Origin: Gossypium raimondii
Lineage: Eukaryota; Streptophyta; Magnoliopsida; Malvales; Malvaceae
Length of the DNA: 64,000 bases
Assembly: GCF_025698545.1 (NCBI RefSeq)
Contig: NC_068576.1
Location: 51,866,390-51,930,389, forward strand
Direction: 5' to 3'
Part shown: piece by piece, positions 24,546-38,121 of the stretch
How the letters are laid out: each line of letters begins with the position of its first letter
Position numbering within the stretch: position 1 is the first letter of the stretch
The notes under the pieces: generated by a model
Database searches by the model: none
What the model saw: only the letters and a program-made list of their open reading frames with translations
What the model was told of the DNA's origin: nothing
Made by a program: the position numbers and the translations under genes

Positions 24546-25178
24546 CTATGAATTATTACCGTCATTATCATCATCACGCGCCAACCCTTCGGTAACAGAC
24601 GCCAGCTTTTGCAAGTTCAACTTCACAACGGTATCGGCGAACAGCCGCGTGTCTTCCTCCGTATTACCTTCCGGAACATCGACAACGTAAGATTCCAAAA
24701 CGACGGTCCAGATCTTCCCGTTACGATTGAAACCGTGTACAGTCGTCACAGACCGGTAATTCCTCAATCGGTGCTCCCCTCCAATGATACTAAACCCGGT
24801 GACCCGTCTTTCGTCGTCTAAAATATCCAGTCTCTCGGTGCTGGTATCAGCAGGTAAGCCGGAGATCACGTTGACCTTACGCGTGCACCCCACCACCATT
24901 TGCGAACCTTGTTCAACGGCACAGCTTTGGATGAAATGTTTGTAAGCTTGGGGTTTGTCGAAACGGCGGACGATGGACCAGACAAGGTCGTGTGGGGCGC
25001 TGATACGTTTGGCTAATAAGGAAGAGCATTTTCCGGGACCATCTGAGTAGGTGTGCAACTGAGTTATGGAAGGGATTAAGTCGTGGAACTCGTCGTGGGA
25101 TATGCCGGGGGGAAGGGTGAGGTGGTGAGTGGTGGTTTGGGAGAAGGAAGAGAAAGGAGCGGGTTTTGAGACTGCCAT
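24546..25178 (-). CDS. PYR/PYL/RCAR abscisic acid receptor, PYL4/5/6 type
   Basis: A single-exon gene of 210 residues, as is usual for the PYL4-6 subfamily. It is a soluble START-like (Bet v 1 fold) receptor that binds abscisic acid in cytosol and nucleus and then inhibits clade-A PP2C phosphatases, releasing SnRK2 kinases. Visible hallmarks: RRFDKPQAYKHF with K80 (equivalent to the ABA-carboxylate lysine of PYR1), the gate loop SGLPA (106-110), STERLD with E115, the latch loop GGEHRLR (133-139), YRSVTT, and the C-terminal helix after VVDVPEGNTEEDT. All ligand-gating residues look intact. The Asp/Asn-rich tail (DDDNDGNNS) is variable in the family. The N-terminal extension (about residues 1-30) is typical of PYL4-6. 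The start is the first in-frame ATG, next to a C-rich leader. It could be the orthologue of PYL4, PYL5 or PYL6; the sequence alone does not decide. Confidence 0.95.
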   Translation of the reverse strand: MAVSKPAPFSSFSQTTTHHLTLPPGISHDEFHDLIPSITQLHTYSDGPGKCSSLLAKRISAPHDLVWSIVRRFDKPQAYKHFIQSCAVEQGSQMVVGCTRKVNVISGLPADTSTERLDILDDERRVTGFSIIGGEHRLRNYRSVTTVHGFNRNGKIWTVVLESYVVDVPEGNTEEDTRLFADTVVKLNLQKLASVTEGLARDDDNDGNNS

Positions 25179-28100
25179 TGAAAAGGGAAGAGGAAGATAA
25201 GGCGTGGGTTTATTAGGGGGTTATAAGGGAATCGATGATGGGGAAAGATGGAGGGAGTTAAAATGAGGGGTGGCAGTGAAAGCGCCAAGCAGGCAGGTGG
25301 AGGGGGGGTTTCATGTTGGTTGCTTCATACCATCAACTTTGGGCAACACTAGAGTTCAAAATCATGTGGGTCATTATATTATCAACACCAATACATCTTA
25401 TTTACGCATTCATTTTTATTTAATAGGCAGTTTTATATATGAATTTTAATTAATTTAATTTTTAATTTATGATTTATTATAAATTTATATTTGTATATTA
25501 TATATAAATAATTATATTTATCCAATAAAATAAATAAATTGATACATTTTTTAATGTACAATTAAATTAAAATAAAATTATTTTATATATATATTTGAAT
25601 CAAAATTAAAATTTTATATATATAATTGTGTCAAATCAAAGTGTATGCACTAAACTACCAATAGTGGTTGGGTGCAACAATAAGAAATCTTGTACTCCCA
25701 AGGGGATGATGCATGTTCGAACCTTAGATACGACATTGTTTGGAAGATAATCCCAAACTTCGAATATAGATTAAAAAACAGACATAAAAAATACCAAAAA
25801 AATTATGTATTAGATTAAAATTTATATATAATTTAAAATTTTACTACTATTTTTGAAATATATATACAAAGTTTACATTTACCCCTCAAAAGATTAAAAT
25901 TTACTAATTTTTTTAATGATGATTTTTTCAAGGTTTGATACCTTCCATTATCCATTTTATTGAGTTTAAGGCTCCCTGCAATCACATTTTCAATGCGATG
26001 AAAGAATTTTCATTAACATGGCAGTGTATTTGGCAGCACACGAATGAAATATTTTAATATCACTCAACTTTAAAAGGACAGGGTTTAAAGCTTGGGAGAG
26101 TGCAGCAGCATTACGGGCTAGTAAGTTTAATTTATTTTTTTATTCAAATATGTTTAAATTAATTTAATTCTTGTAAAATGAGAATTTTGGTAGAATTAAC
26201 GAAAATAATTCAAAGATAAAAGAAAGCTCGAGAGAACATAATAGTCATAGAAAAGTAAAACATTCAATATATTCTTTTAACTCAAATAATAGAATACAAT
26301 AAATTATTACAAATAAGGAGAAGTCTTCTATTTATAATTGAGCTCCCCTAAATCTAACTATGCAATTAGCTTTGCATCAACGGACGAGATTGAAACATAT
26401 CTACAATTAAAGGATTTACGTAATTTCTAAGATTACAGAATCAAATATTATTAGATTACAGATTTTTTTAATATTATTTTCCTAAGGTAGCCTTAATTTA
26501 CCGCTTCATTGGACCATCAAAATTTCAAGTAGACGAGCTTGTCACTTTTTATTCGAATCGGACCAATTCAAGTAGGTCAGATGAGGCTCGTTTAATAGAA
26601 TGACCTCTATAAAATACGATGAAACTGCGGCCTGTAAAAGTAAAAAGCTAAAAGATAAAGATAATTATTCTTTTCCTAAACTATATAAAAAATGAGTTGC
26701 ATTTAAATCAAAATATAAATTTAATTATTTTAATATTCAATTTTATTGTTACAGGTTAAAAATTTTATTTAAAAGATATTGAGTAAGTTTGATGGTAATA
26801 GTTACTTTCCATTGACATCAAAGCATCCAATCAGGCTTTCCCCCCATGAACATTGCCCAATGCCCATTCCCATTCCTAGTGACTGTCGTTTGAGAAGTTA
26901 AAAGGAGCATGTGAGATGAGATTTTGATGCATGCCGGTGAGACATTGATGTTGATTTTTTTCCATTACTCACTTAAATTATTTGTTTTTTGGTGAAGGAA
27001 TTTAGGCTTTGTATTATTGGTTTCACACCATGTTTGTCAAAAAAAGAAAATCAGAAAAACCCTTTTGTGCCAATTGTTCAGTAATTTGTTTGTATTTTTC
27101 TATTTTTTTAAGAAAGAAATTTGTCTTTTTAGGTTAAACTGAGTTGATATTTTAATTAATAATAATAACAATAAAAGATACTTTCATTACTAGAAATAAT
27201 AAAACTGGTACAGACTGCAATTAAAACATTACAAACTCCATTGTCTTAAGAGGAGAAAGATGAAATGAAATTACTTATAAAGAAATTAAGTAGAGAAGCA
27301 TCACTTGAATCAATCATCAATAATTGTTTCTAATTCTGTCATTATCAAATAATTCTAATAATAAACTTCAGTCAGTCAATTTTAGTATTGTTCATCAAAA
27401 TTATAATATAATTAACTTTTGAACTGGATCAAAATATTTTTTTTTTATAGAAAAGAAAAACCCAACATTTGATCCATTGGCTAAATGTGTTCACCTCATC
27501 CTCAAGGTTGCAGGATTAGTTTGTAAGCTTTGCCTGTGTGATAGTTTAGGTTGGAACTAGCTGTCCAGTTCCCATCTTCCTTTCTCCTCTACCTTATTTC
27601 TTTTCATCCCTTTCTTTTACTTCCCTCTATTCGTCATCCAGGTCTGCTCCGTCAACCAGTTGCCAACAGCCCTTCGTCGCTCTCTTCTCGTTTTCTGAAT
27701 CTAGTCATTTTTTCAGCTCAAAGGAGTTTTCTTCGGAATAATAAATCCCCTCGAGCCGGTGTGGTCTGACTTCCAATCAAACATTCATTTCACTTAATAT
27801 GCAACTTTTTGGTTTTTATTTCCCAAAGTACCGGAGCTTTTGTGCTCCTTTCCTTTAAAATTTACTTATCGATGAATTTCTTTGTTGAAAAAGAAAAACT
27901 GCTCTTTCTTTCCTTCTAAAAACTGAATTTTCATTTGAGATGCTTGAACTTTGCTTTTGATTCTGTTTGCATTTAACATGATTATCTATCTGCAAAATCT
28001 CTTGATGAAAAACAGAAATATGGGCGTTTGATGAAACAAAAATGTTTTTCTTCCGTACATACAATCAAATGGAAGTTACAGCAATCTTGAAGAATGGAGA

Positions 28101-28200
28101 TCCTGTCGTCGCTGTCATCATAGTGCCAAAACTTCAATCGAACATCATGATTAATCCAGACATAAAATGGCTTCAATAAAAACAACAGTAAACTTTTAAT
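25179..28200. other. PYL promoter region and intergenic DNA with LTR-like remnants
   Basis: Positions 25179-25300 are the GC-richer leader and proximal promoter of the PYL gene. A block at 26200-26480 has the look of an old Copia-type LTR in reverse (CTTCTATTTATAATTG near an oligo-A/T region), unproven. A block at 27540-27780 is pyrimidine-rich and less AT-rich but carries no recognisable coding. SINE-like heads may lie at about 25655 and 27475. Confidence 0.4.
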
Positions 28201-28227
28201 CGGAATCAGAGTGCAACAGCAATTGAT

Positions 28228-29333
28228 TTAGCCCAAAGCAGACCTCGCCACTTCAAATGCCAAGAAACATGCTGCGTTCGCGGGAATGCTTCGTGCCATG
28301 GCAGGGCCGAACCCTTTGAATAGGCCTTTCACCCCTTCTGAGGCTAATATCCTATTAAATGCATTCATGGAGCCAGTGTACTTGGGGTTTCTATAGTCAT
28401 CCACCTGGACCACACTCTTGATGACATCAACTGGGTAAACAAAGATCCAGAATGAAGCTCCGGCCAAGCCTCCTGCCACGATCAAAGACCCTCTTCCTAA
28501 TTTACTAGTGTCTGGTCCTTCAGCCATGTACTGCTTCAGTGCTTCATACACACCAAACATAGCAGCATTTCCTGGAACCTCGCGAGCCAAGGTGGGAACC
28601 AATCCCTTGAAGAGCCCCCTTACGCCACCCTCTGATCTGAGAACATGCCTAGCTACATCCATTGGCCCTCCATACTTCACTGCCACACTAGCTGAGCCAG
28701 AATGTGCCAATGCACTCTGGGCCTGTAATCTGCTTTCACCATAAGATCCAAGAAGTAAATATTATGTCCAAAGAATTTAGGAGTTGATAGTTATCCCATT
28801 CAAATGACAAAGTGAGAAAATTATTTTAAAAAACTCATCAGCACTTGATACATCCACGTTGTGCACACTGGTTGAGCGACAAAATTGGTACTAGAACTAT
28901 AATTTGATAGGAAAAGGAATATGAAAAGCCATGATGCCAACCTGCATTTGATCAACTCAGTGGGGCAAGCTAAGAATGAAACAGCAACTCCAGCCCCAGC
29001 CCCTGCTACTATCTGTTGGTTAACTGTGAGGGAGGCACCAGACTCTGATCTCAACAATGCCTCCATTTGCCCTCTCACCATAAAGAGGACGGCATTAAGG
29101 CCTGCAACAGTAGCCAGTGGAGCCCCCATACCCTTATACAATCCCCTTGGACCTTCAGCGGCTACTGTCTGCCTGACAGCATCCATAGCACCAGCATATT
29201 TCGGTGGCTGCCCAGGGAGTGGAGCAGACTGGCTTTGAAGCTTAACCTTGATGGTATCAAAAGGGTGCCCAACTATCAACTGTGATGCTCCTCCAACAGT
29301 TCCAGAAATTAGGTCCTTAGCTACGTCTCCCAT
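28228..29333 (-). CDS. BOU: Mitochondrial carrier BOU-like (A BOUT DE SOUFFLE; carnitine/acylcarnitine carrier family)
   Basis: Two coding exons: 29333-28942 and 28729-28228, joined across a GT-AG intron (TGCAG|GTTGGC...AAGCAG|ATTACAG) that splits the codon for R131. The product is 297 residues; Arabidopsis BOU is about 300. It has three mitochondrial-carrier repeats with signatures PFDTIK (24-29), PTELIK (124-129) and PVDVIK (230-235), each followed by the usual glycine-rich helix regions, so six transmembrane helices in the inner mitochondrial membrane. Sequence blocks such as GLYKGMGAPLATVA and KYGGPMDVARHVLRSEGG match my memory of Arabidopsis BOU closely. The family exchanges small metabolites; BOU was named as an acylcarnitine-type carrier and is linked to seedling growth in light and photorespiration. 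A splice acceptor (TCTGCAG) abuts the ATG directly, so the 5' UTR is spliced (see 29334-30921). Confidence 0.92.
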
Positions 29334-30921
29334 CTGCAGAAGTTAAGTGTGTAGTAAAACAATTAATTTACTGAAGCAGCATTGGATCCATTAAATGGAA
29401 AGCTATTCCTCCCTGAGAATGAATACATATCTCTGATATCAATCTTATATCTGTACAGGCGAAAATGCATTAATGCATGGTCTTTATTCGCAACCCTTTT
29501 CACTATAACTGCAGCCATCGCTTATAATACAACAACATATATGCTTTGGTTCTCATTGGCAGATATAATAAAGCCAAAGCACAAACCGGTATGCATGCTT
29601 ATGGTAATAAAATCAGGTTACTCTACCACAAGGGTCCAAAGGAGGTAGATCGAAACATTAGTAGTACATGAACTTTTTTAAGTGAAATGGAGATAAGGAC
29701 AAATGAACAATTAGCAGCTACTCAACAGCTTACGCTTGGAAATTAACCCATAACTGATATTTAGTGGGCATTCTCTTTCTTAAAAATGCAATTAGCCTTG
29801 AAACTTTATGCATAAATCACTTTGGCTTCAGAAAGTGAGCAAAGAACTGATTTGAGCTAAAGATTTGACAATAGTTGATAGTATAGGAAACATTAAACAA
29901 GGTGTAAATTTATAAAATAGCCACAACCAGTTGGTTTAAATTTATAAATGGTGTAAGCTTCTAATATTGTGGTTCAATAATTCGATTGCAAGAACAGTTC
30001 AACATAGAAGACAGTATTGAACAAAGATATTAACATTATAAATAATAAGAAAAGGTAAAGAACCTCAAGCATAGGGTTAAGAAACTGAAGAACTAAAAAC
30101 CACAAACAAAGCATTGAAATCTAAAGCTCTAAACTGCAAAATGATAATTTAAGAAGGAAAAGAAAACATAACACAATATCACATTTAGGCAGCAATAAGA
30201 AAAGGAAAGGAGAGTTAGGCAAGATATCAGTTACATCGGAAAGAAAATAGAATCAAATATAGGTCCTCAGAGCACATCCTTTTGAAACAAAGTACACTAA
30301 ACAATCACAGGGTTCTAGGACAAGCCCAAGGTTCAATCTTTTACGCCATTTTAGACCTGGGTTTTATATAAAAACATAAGATCACGCACTTCAATTGAAG
30401 TAACCAACCCCAAAATATTGGAACTCGAAAACGAACATGACGAATGGATGATGGTTTACAGACACAATTGAGTTGAACAAGTGTAGGGAAAATAAATTGA
30501 ATACTAAAACAGGGTCCCATGAGAAATCCAAATGACTGATACATTTACATTCGACATGAAAAAGGAATCTTACCTTGAAAACACAACACAATGGAAAAGA
30601 ACCAAATTCTGGAGAGAGTTCAAGTCCCAAACCAAGTGATCAAATCTGATGAAAAAATAATAAGAAACTCATTAATCAGATCCAAGAACATTTCTGTAAG
30701 GTTGACAAATGATCCAAAAAACAGAAACAGAGGAAAATGCCATCATAAAGTGACAGAGCATTCCCTAAAAAGTTGGTCTTCTTTTTGGGTTTAATTTGAA
30801 TGGAGTTTGGGGAGGTGAGAGATTGATGAGAGAATCTAGGAATAAAAGGAAAACGTGAAACGGATCATTGGGTAGTATTAAATCGAGATCCATAAGAGAG
30901 TGGTTGGGGTTGGGGACTTAC
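29334..30921 (-). other. Leader intron region of the BOU-like gene
   Basis: The acceptor TCTGCAG|ATG touches the start codon. A strong donor CTCT|GTAAGT lies at 30921-30920, and another, TTCAAG|GTAAGA, at about 30573. Either one 1.6-kb leader intron or two smaller ones with a non-coding exon between would fit. The transcription start is probably between 30930 and 31000. No coding sequence is seen inside. Confidence 0.5.
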
Positions 30922-30999
30922 AGAGAAGGGTGAAGCCAATCTGGTTAGCTCCTAAAACACACTGAACTGAGACTACAAAATGATATTGCTGGTTTTGGC

Positions 31000-32345
31000 C
31001 TTGGATGACCAACTGCCTATATGTGTATAGGTTTTTTGTTTTGGAAAGCGACTCAATAACCGGTTACTTGTAGTGATTGGCTGCTTCTTTCTTTGTTGTG
31101 TTTGACTTTAATATACCTTGCCATTACATTCATATTTCATATTTACATACTTTTTTATAATTTTTGAATCCACTACTCAATTACTTAGAATAATTTTATA
31201 TTTTGAAACCGAAAATTCAATATTTATTTTAATATATAAATTTTAATTTTGATTTAATTGTAGACATTTAAATAAATGAATACATACATTTATTTTATAT
31301 TGAATAAATACAATTGTTTGTGCATGTAATATCTCAACCTAAAATGATATTAATCCGATAATGCTATCAATGATTTGTGAAAATTAAATCTAATCAAATG
31401 TTACTCTTATCATTTTTTCTTTTACTTTCAAATTTTATTTCTAATTCATTTTTAAAATGTAACATTTTATCTAACTCTAATAATTTCTAGACTTTCTTGC
31501 AATAATTTGAGATATTCAAATAATATACTCTTAATTTTTTATATTCAAAATATAATTACACCCAATCTAACTTTAATAATTTTGTATTTTTTTTGCAATT
31601 ATTTTAAGATATTCAGATCATAATAGTCGATGATCGTTTGGTACCGATACATGCCATTCCGATTTTAAATCAAGATCAAATTGTCTAAATTTCATTTTGG
31701 TCTAATTTTAGACTATTACGACAAATATTGATTTGTACCAATATGTATTAGCTAGCACTCGTTGATACAAAATTTTAATATTTTAAATCAACTTCTACTC
31801 TCTTTTTTTATCTAAATTTAAAATATAATTATTAAATTAAATTATTCAATTTAATTAACAATTTTGAAATTTATATTGGCATATAAATGTATTTATTTGG
31901 ATATATGTACATGTATATATAATATAAAAGTTATATTATAAATATCTATGAGTAAAAACGTATACATATGTCATTAAGAAACAAAGAAATTATTGTAAAT
32001 ATATATGTAAAAAATATTTAAAAATAACATGTTAATTTACAATTTAACCGGATATCTAGCCCGAACGCAATTGTCAAATCAATTTTTAGCTCTTTAGCAA
32101 AGAGATAAGCATATCTCATTTTGAGCTAGGCTTGGGCTAGTTAAGCTCAAGGTATTTTTGACACTTAGGGTGGATGGAAAACATAAGTAAAGATTGCTAA
32201 ATTCATAATTTAATTGAGTGTAACTATTTATTAATATAAGTGGTGAGAAAGTCTTCTTCTGTGTATGTTTTTCATATTATATAGAAAGTTTGGAAACTAT
32301 CATAAAACTGTCCTGAGAGCTCTATTTACAAACACCCATAACTGT
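31000..32345. other. BOU promoter region and 3' flank of the PHD gene
   Basis: AT-rich with no gene. The BOU-like gene and the PHD gene are transcribed in the same direction, so this interval holds the promoter of the former and the 3' UTR of the latter (32250-32349). Confidence 0.5.
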
Positions 32346-32349
32346 ATAC

Positions 32350-35300
32350 CTAAGATTCTGAAGAGCCACCAAAAAGCGACAGTGTAGTGTTCACCTCTTG
32401 GCACTTGGGTAACTTCATGTCTGAAGCAAGTTTTAATGTGGTGCCGCTGCCACTGCCGCTACCGCCTGCCTTAGGATAAGGCAATGCAAGGGAAAGAGCA
32501 AGTGAAGGATTAGTGTCGGAGATCTCGTCTCGTGGATCCCCACTGCTCATCACCATAAAAGATGGGGGCATATTTCTGTGAGCTGAAAGGCTCCTTTCAA
32601 CCCCAAGGGCAAGCTCAAGATTTGAAACACTTGACTTTACCTGTTTCCCACTGTCATTTGAAAGAACTTGCTGCTGCAACAAGTGCTTCCAGCTATACTT
32701 ATTACCGATTGAATCCGATTCTGGAGGAACTAGCGACATATCATACACTTCATTGCCGTAGATGGTAGGGCCTCTGCCATTTACAGGAAGGGAACATCTA
32801 TCATTTATTATATCTTTTATCCTATTCCTATCTACAGCCATTCCACCAAAACAACTCTTTAATCTCTTGCCGTCATTAGTATCATCAGCCTCCACATGAT
32901 CTGCAAAATATTCTTGTTTTTCTTGAAGAGAACAGTTGAGATCAATTTCAGGTCTTTTTCTTGACTCTCTTTCTTCTCTCTGCATGAAACACTATATCAG
33001 TCATTAAAACAAATATTAATTGGTATGGTAGGAACCAAAACAGCAAAAGTAAGATGCCCCAACAATCTTTCATCAATGACAGATCATTATAACACTCTCT
33101 GACCATTTCCGCCTTTTAATTGGACACTATCAGCAAAACAACTAGAGAGTAAAAAATTTTACCTGAGATGAGTCGATTATGCCCACTTGCTGACTACTTA
33201 TTTGTACATCCGGGGCATTCATCTTCTGTTCCGAAGAAGATTCTTTGGTTTCACAAACTTCAGCATTTTTTCCAGAAGCCACTGTCATTGAGTCCGGGAA
33301 AGCGTTGGAGTTCAATGCAGATAAACTTTCACTTGACTTTCCAGGTGGGAACAATTTCTCGGAAGCAGACATGGCTGAAATTTGTTCTGAGCACTGAACC
33401 CTCTTTCCTCTAAATACACCCCATAAAAACAGCATGTTATTCCAACCTGCAATGTTCAAACTTTGTAAGACTTAGTCCAACAATGAAAAAGCAAATTTCA
33501 TTTTGTTTATATGATGCATGCGAAATGTAACTATCAAACTCTTACGCTGAGATTTTTCTGGAAGTAGGTTCGAGGGGAATATTAAAAGCTCAAACCCGCC
33601 AAAGTTCCCTTTGAGGCTAAAATCATACTTAATCATCCTATCCAACAAGTTCTTATAGCTTCTTTCATAACTGCACAAGAAGCATGTAAAATAACCTGAG
33701 TTATCTGAAAGAAAATTAGCTCTTCTACACAGAAACATTTCCACAAACCTGTCAAGTTCTTTTGCAAAAAAGTAGAGCGCAATATTATCTTCAGTGGCAT
33801 GGCTTTTCATGAACTGAGTGGGCCACATGCTCAATCGAGGTGCTTCCTCCAACGACAGTTTTAGAGGCAGTTTCTGCACTACTTCAAGAACTTTATGTGA
33901 GGCATAAGTTGACAAGTGTGCTTGCAGTCCATCACAAGTAAATGGAAGTCCACCACTCCTTTGAATTTCAAACTTGCCTCTGCAGAACATGTCAGAAGGT
34001 ATGTATAAGACACCGAATAGATGAGCAGTTAAGAAGGTAGGAGTCATTGACAAATTTCAAAATGAACAACAAGAAAGGCAATAAAAGCCATACTGCCATA
34101 TAGAATCAAGCTGTGGAACAACAGAAATCCAAGAAGGCACATGTACTCCAGAAGCAAAAATAGTTGAATCTCTCGGGCAAGGCCGTTCAGACTGCACAGC
34201 AGCACTCGAATGCTTTTTACTGATAGCAGGTACCACTGTAGAGTACTCAACACAGTGCCTCACATTAAGAACTCTCTTTTTCTCTTCAGTCAGAAAACTT
34301 TTTTGTGCAGAAGTACTAGATGTTTTTAAGGAATTATCTGATGTTTCATGACCTTTCACATCCACTAAATCATGACACAAGGAACTGGAAGGGCATGCCA
34401 AACCATTTTTGACAGAAGCAATTCTTTTATCAGCCCATGCAAGTGCATTGCTGTTGGATAATTTCAATTTCTTTTCTGTCTTAATTGGAGACTGTCCTTT
34501 TGGATGCCTTGATCTCTTCAAATCCTCAACGCGAGAAGAGTTGGGAAGTAATTTAGTGTCATGATTACTATTATTCACAGTATAGCTCATATTCTTCAAT
34601 GACATGGATTTAGACACCGTTTTAATCCTCCTCTCACTCTCACTAGCAGCAGTTCCTTTAGCCAAGCCTTCATTGCCACAACTGCCTTCCTTCAGCAGTT
34701 GGACATCTTCTTTTAAGCTCCTATTAGAGAATGATTTGGACTTGGAAAGTAATCCTGCATCACCAGAACAAAAAATAATTCAGTTAGTAAATGTGCTAGG
34801 TTGACATTATAATTAATAAAGCACAGCTTCAACCATTAAGGTGTATGTGAAATATACCCTTTGACACCTGATATTGTGATGGCAATTTAAGTGATTTACT
34901 CCTTAATTCAGTAGGCGAGCACACAATTCTCGGAGTAGTGCTAGAAGAGTGGCCTCCAGATTGATGATTCGAAACTTTGCTGCTGCAACTCGATGTCGTA
35001 GGTGATTTCAAATCTGTTCCAAAAGCCTTATTCCTAACTGCTTGTAAACTGCCAGAAGGTCTCTTCGAAGTAAATGAAGGAGTTGAACTAACTTTATGTG
35101 CTTCACTTTCCTCGACCTCCAAAGGTTTGGTTTCTGATTCTGAAGCATGTGTTTTTTTTAAAATCTTAACTCCTCCCTCCATTTTGTCTTGTTTTTGCCT
35201 CTCAGTTTCTTTACTGAGCGCACATTCCTCACACATCCAATCACCTTTGGGAACACTGTCCATCTTCACACGCATACAATAACTGGTTCATGTAATGGAA

Positions 35301-38121
35301 TGTCAACATTTAAGTGTCCCGTGATAAAAGGAAGAAACTATAAATACACTAACACCATACATTTCAACTAATAAAAAATATGAAGAAAAGGCAAGCATGC
35401 ATGCATGAGAGAGGCAGAAACGCAAGACCTACATGTGTTCTGCTCCATCACTGCAGTTGCTACAAACAGCAAGCAACTCCTCTCGACCTATGTCACCACA
35501 TATATCACAAACTTTGACCTGATAGTCAGATACAACAATTAATAACAGAAGGCCAACTCTTTTGAACAGCAAAAATAAAGCAAGAAAGAAAATAAAGTTC
35601 ATCATTTGCACGGGTCTTGTGCCTGTAAAGATAATTGGAAGCCAAGAAAAGAGAACCAACATTTAGAAGGTACCACCATTATAATTAATGGACAGTAAGA
35701 AACTTATGAAAATTTTCCTCGGGCAACTATTCTTAAAATGAGATATATGTATCCAAGTGGCAACATTAAAATATATTCTATCTCATGCTTTGTCAAGCCA
35801 AAAAATACCTGTTGTCAATATACAAAGCTTTTTCGTCATCTTTTCAGACCATGTAGAAGATTTAATAGTAGATTTAGTCATGCAAAGGTCTATTGTAAGG
35901 ATGCCTAACATAAGACTTTAACTGGAATAGCATTTTACGTACTTCATACTCAATGCTGTCTGGTGCATCACTACAAGCAGCAGCAGGCTGTGATCCAATA
36001 TTAGTTTCCTCCATATTAATTTCCTTAGCCACTGTAGTGGACTTTAGTTCAGCTGTTTGCTCTCTTTCATTTGTTCTATTATCAACTTCCATAGATTCAG
36101 CATAGTTATGTCCATCACCGATCTGACTGCCAACCTGTACAGCACCTGTTCTGGCAAAAGATGATTGGACTTGTTCCTCAGAACACTCGGAATGTTCTCT
36201 CTGGAAATGAAGATTTAATTTTCAGTTTCTAGTTCCAAGCAGATGATAAAAATATACAGAAACATTAATAAATTTCACCACATAAAAAGTAGGAATTTCA
36301 AGAATACCTTTGCTGAGCTGGCACCAGCACATGAATCTCGTAAAGATGAAATTTCTGAAAGATCTGACTTGTTTGAACAATACAAAATCTCCTGGGAAGA
36401 TTCAATGGACGATCTGTTTGATCTCCTTGGATGATTATCATCTACATCACCACAAGGACTACCAACTAGAAAACAAGCAGGTTGAACGTTAACTTCCTTT
36501 TCAGTCCCAGGGAACCTATCAACTGAAGCTGAGTTGTAAGATGCATTTTTCTTGTCTGCATCACTAGTATGGTCAGCAGCCCTTGTTTTTGCATAGTCTG
36601 ATACACACACAAACGAAATATTATCTCCAAGGCATTCTGACTCTTGTTTCTCAAACTTATTGGGAACAAATTTATTATGAAAGATTGGTGCTTTCAGTGG
36701 CCCAATATTATTTGCACAAGCCGAAGGCAGGTTTGTTTTTGTAATCATCTTGATGCTCTCATAGGTGTTACAATCCCTCAACGTTTCTTCACTCTCTACA
36801 ACATCAGAGAAGGATTCGCGACTCAAGCATACACTGAGAGGATGACTTGACTCACTGCTTGTACGCTGTCTATCATTGCATGCTCTATTCATCCGAGGAG
36901 ATGACAAATCAGCATCGTTAAAAGAGTAATGGTTACTATCCTTTTTTTGACAGGCTTTGCCTAGAAACTCATTTGTCTTTGTTGCTGTCAATGCCATTTG
37001 TTTGGACACACACGGTGAAAATGAAGAAACACACGCATTGCATGTTCCAGGTTCTTCTTTTAAACCTAGTTCCCTGCTTGACAACTGGGTGCCGCCAAAA
37101 CCATTTTCAGCATTAAATGATCCCTGATAGGCAATAGTGAATCACAACCAAGACAGAAAAAAAATGAAATAAGAAAATAGAACGGGGAAAAACCTGACAT
37201 TTATGAAGCACAACAGAAAGAGCATTATATTAACAAGAATCACACAAACCAAAGTAATATCAAAGTCGCACAGGACTTACAATATAGGCAAAACTAAAGA
37301 GGTTTTTTACTTTTTCAACGTGTTCTTTTTTATGGTATATATAAAAAATGATATCTCATCATGGGTTAACAAATTTAGTACAAATGGAAACCACATATCA
37401 TGTGTTTCTGCATTGTCAGTATTTTAAATATTAATGCAAGGGGAAAATAAATGTCATGATAAAATCGATTGCAAACTCTATTTAGAATATAGAATATAGA
37501 TAGTTCATTGCTTTTCAATAGTGTCCATGCATCGGAATAAAGATCCGAAAGAAGAAACTTCAAATCCATATAACTCTCCCTTCTTAGCAAAGGGAAAATA
37601 AATACCAGGATAAAACCTATGGCAACACCTTTCAGAAAATGGAAGAGATTCTTCATTAATTTTCAAAGAGCCCATGCATCACAGATGAAGCTCAAGAAAG
37701 ATGACATCAAATCTACTAAATTCATAGATGTTATCAAAGTATCACTATTGCTATGTTCCTTCTTAGGACACAATCCTAATGACAGAGACCGCAAAACATT
37801 GTAATGTCTCCATGTTATTTGCTTGATTCTATTTCTTCTACTCTACCAAATAAACATTCAACTTAAAACAAGACAACTAAAAACTGCAGGCAGAGCCAAA
37901 CTTTATCAGAAAAACTTTGAAAGGAGCATTAAAGATAAGCAATGCATTTAATCTGCATGGAGAATTTTGTTCACTGAATCATAGTAGTGAGAAAACTAAA
38001 AGAAATCAATAAACATGCTGCACAACTAAGAAGTTTCTTACCATATTCAACGCAGCAGAGCAGTCGGCTTCATCAGGAAGCCCTTCTGAACACAAACTTC
38101 CTATATCACCACTGATGAGAC
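32350..38121 (-). CDS. AIPP2-like PHD-finger protein with SPOC-like domain (chromatin regulator)
   Basis: Ten exons are in frame with GT-AG borders: 38121-38042, 37123-36308, 36200-35943, 35518-35433, 35282-34858, 34754-34094, 33979-33749, 33670-33546, 33446-33163 and 32979-32350 (stop). They give about 1198 residues. A CNAC...SPC cysteine motif is near the N-terminus (third-exon region). A C4HC3 PHD finger starts at CDICGD and runs through CSNC, EHIYC and WMCEEC, encoded across 35518-35180. A Ser/Lys-rich linker follows. A conserved SPOC-like region begins at IWQGKFEIQRSGG and ends at MLFLWGVFRGKR (exons 34754 to 33446). The tail has an EIDLN motif. This order matches Arabidopsis AIPP2/PAIPP2 (PHD proteins of the BAH-PHD-CPL2 silencing complex; known for the family). 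Nuclear chromatin silencing is inferred. The N-terminus is unresolved: there is an ATG at 38044, and an upstream exon without ATG (see 38742-38825). Confidence 0.88.

Noticed and set aside
8150-25178. Idea of a jasmonate/ABA gene cluster (MYC2 and PYL within 17 kb)
   Set aside because: The genes are separated by transposons and a tRNA, with no shared promoter or repeated gene pattern; proximity is probably incidental.
28821-28941. Read-through extension of the first BOU exon (LASWLF...)
   Set aside because: It is intron sequence; the splice AG|GTTGGC to AAGCAG|ATTACAG restores the conserved KCRLQAQ.
33472-33748. Extra residues RFVEMFLCRR... within the PHD protein
   Set aside because: A donor at 33748 and an acceptor at 33671 remove part of them and restore KELDSYERSYKNLLDRM, the family sequence; the rest past 33546 is also intron.
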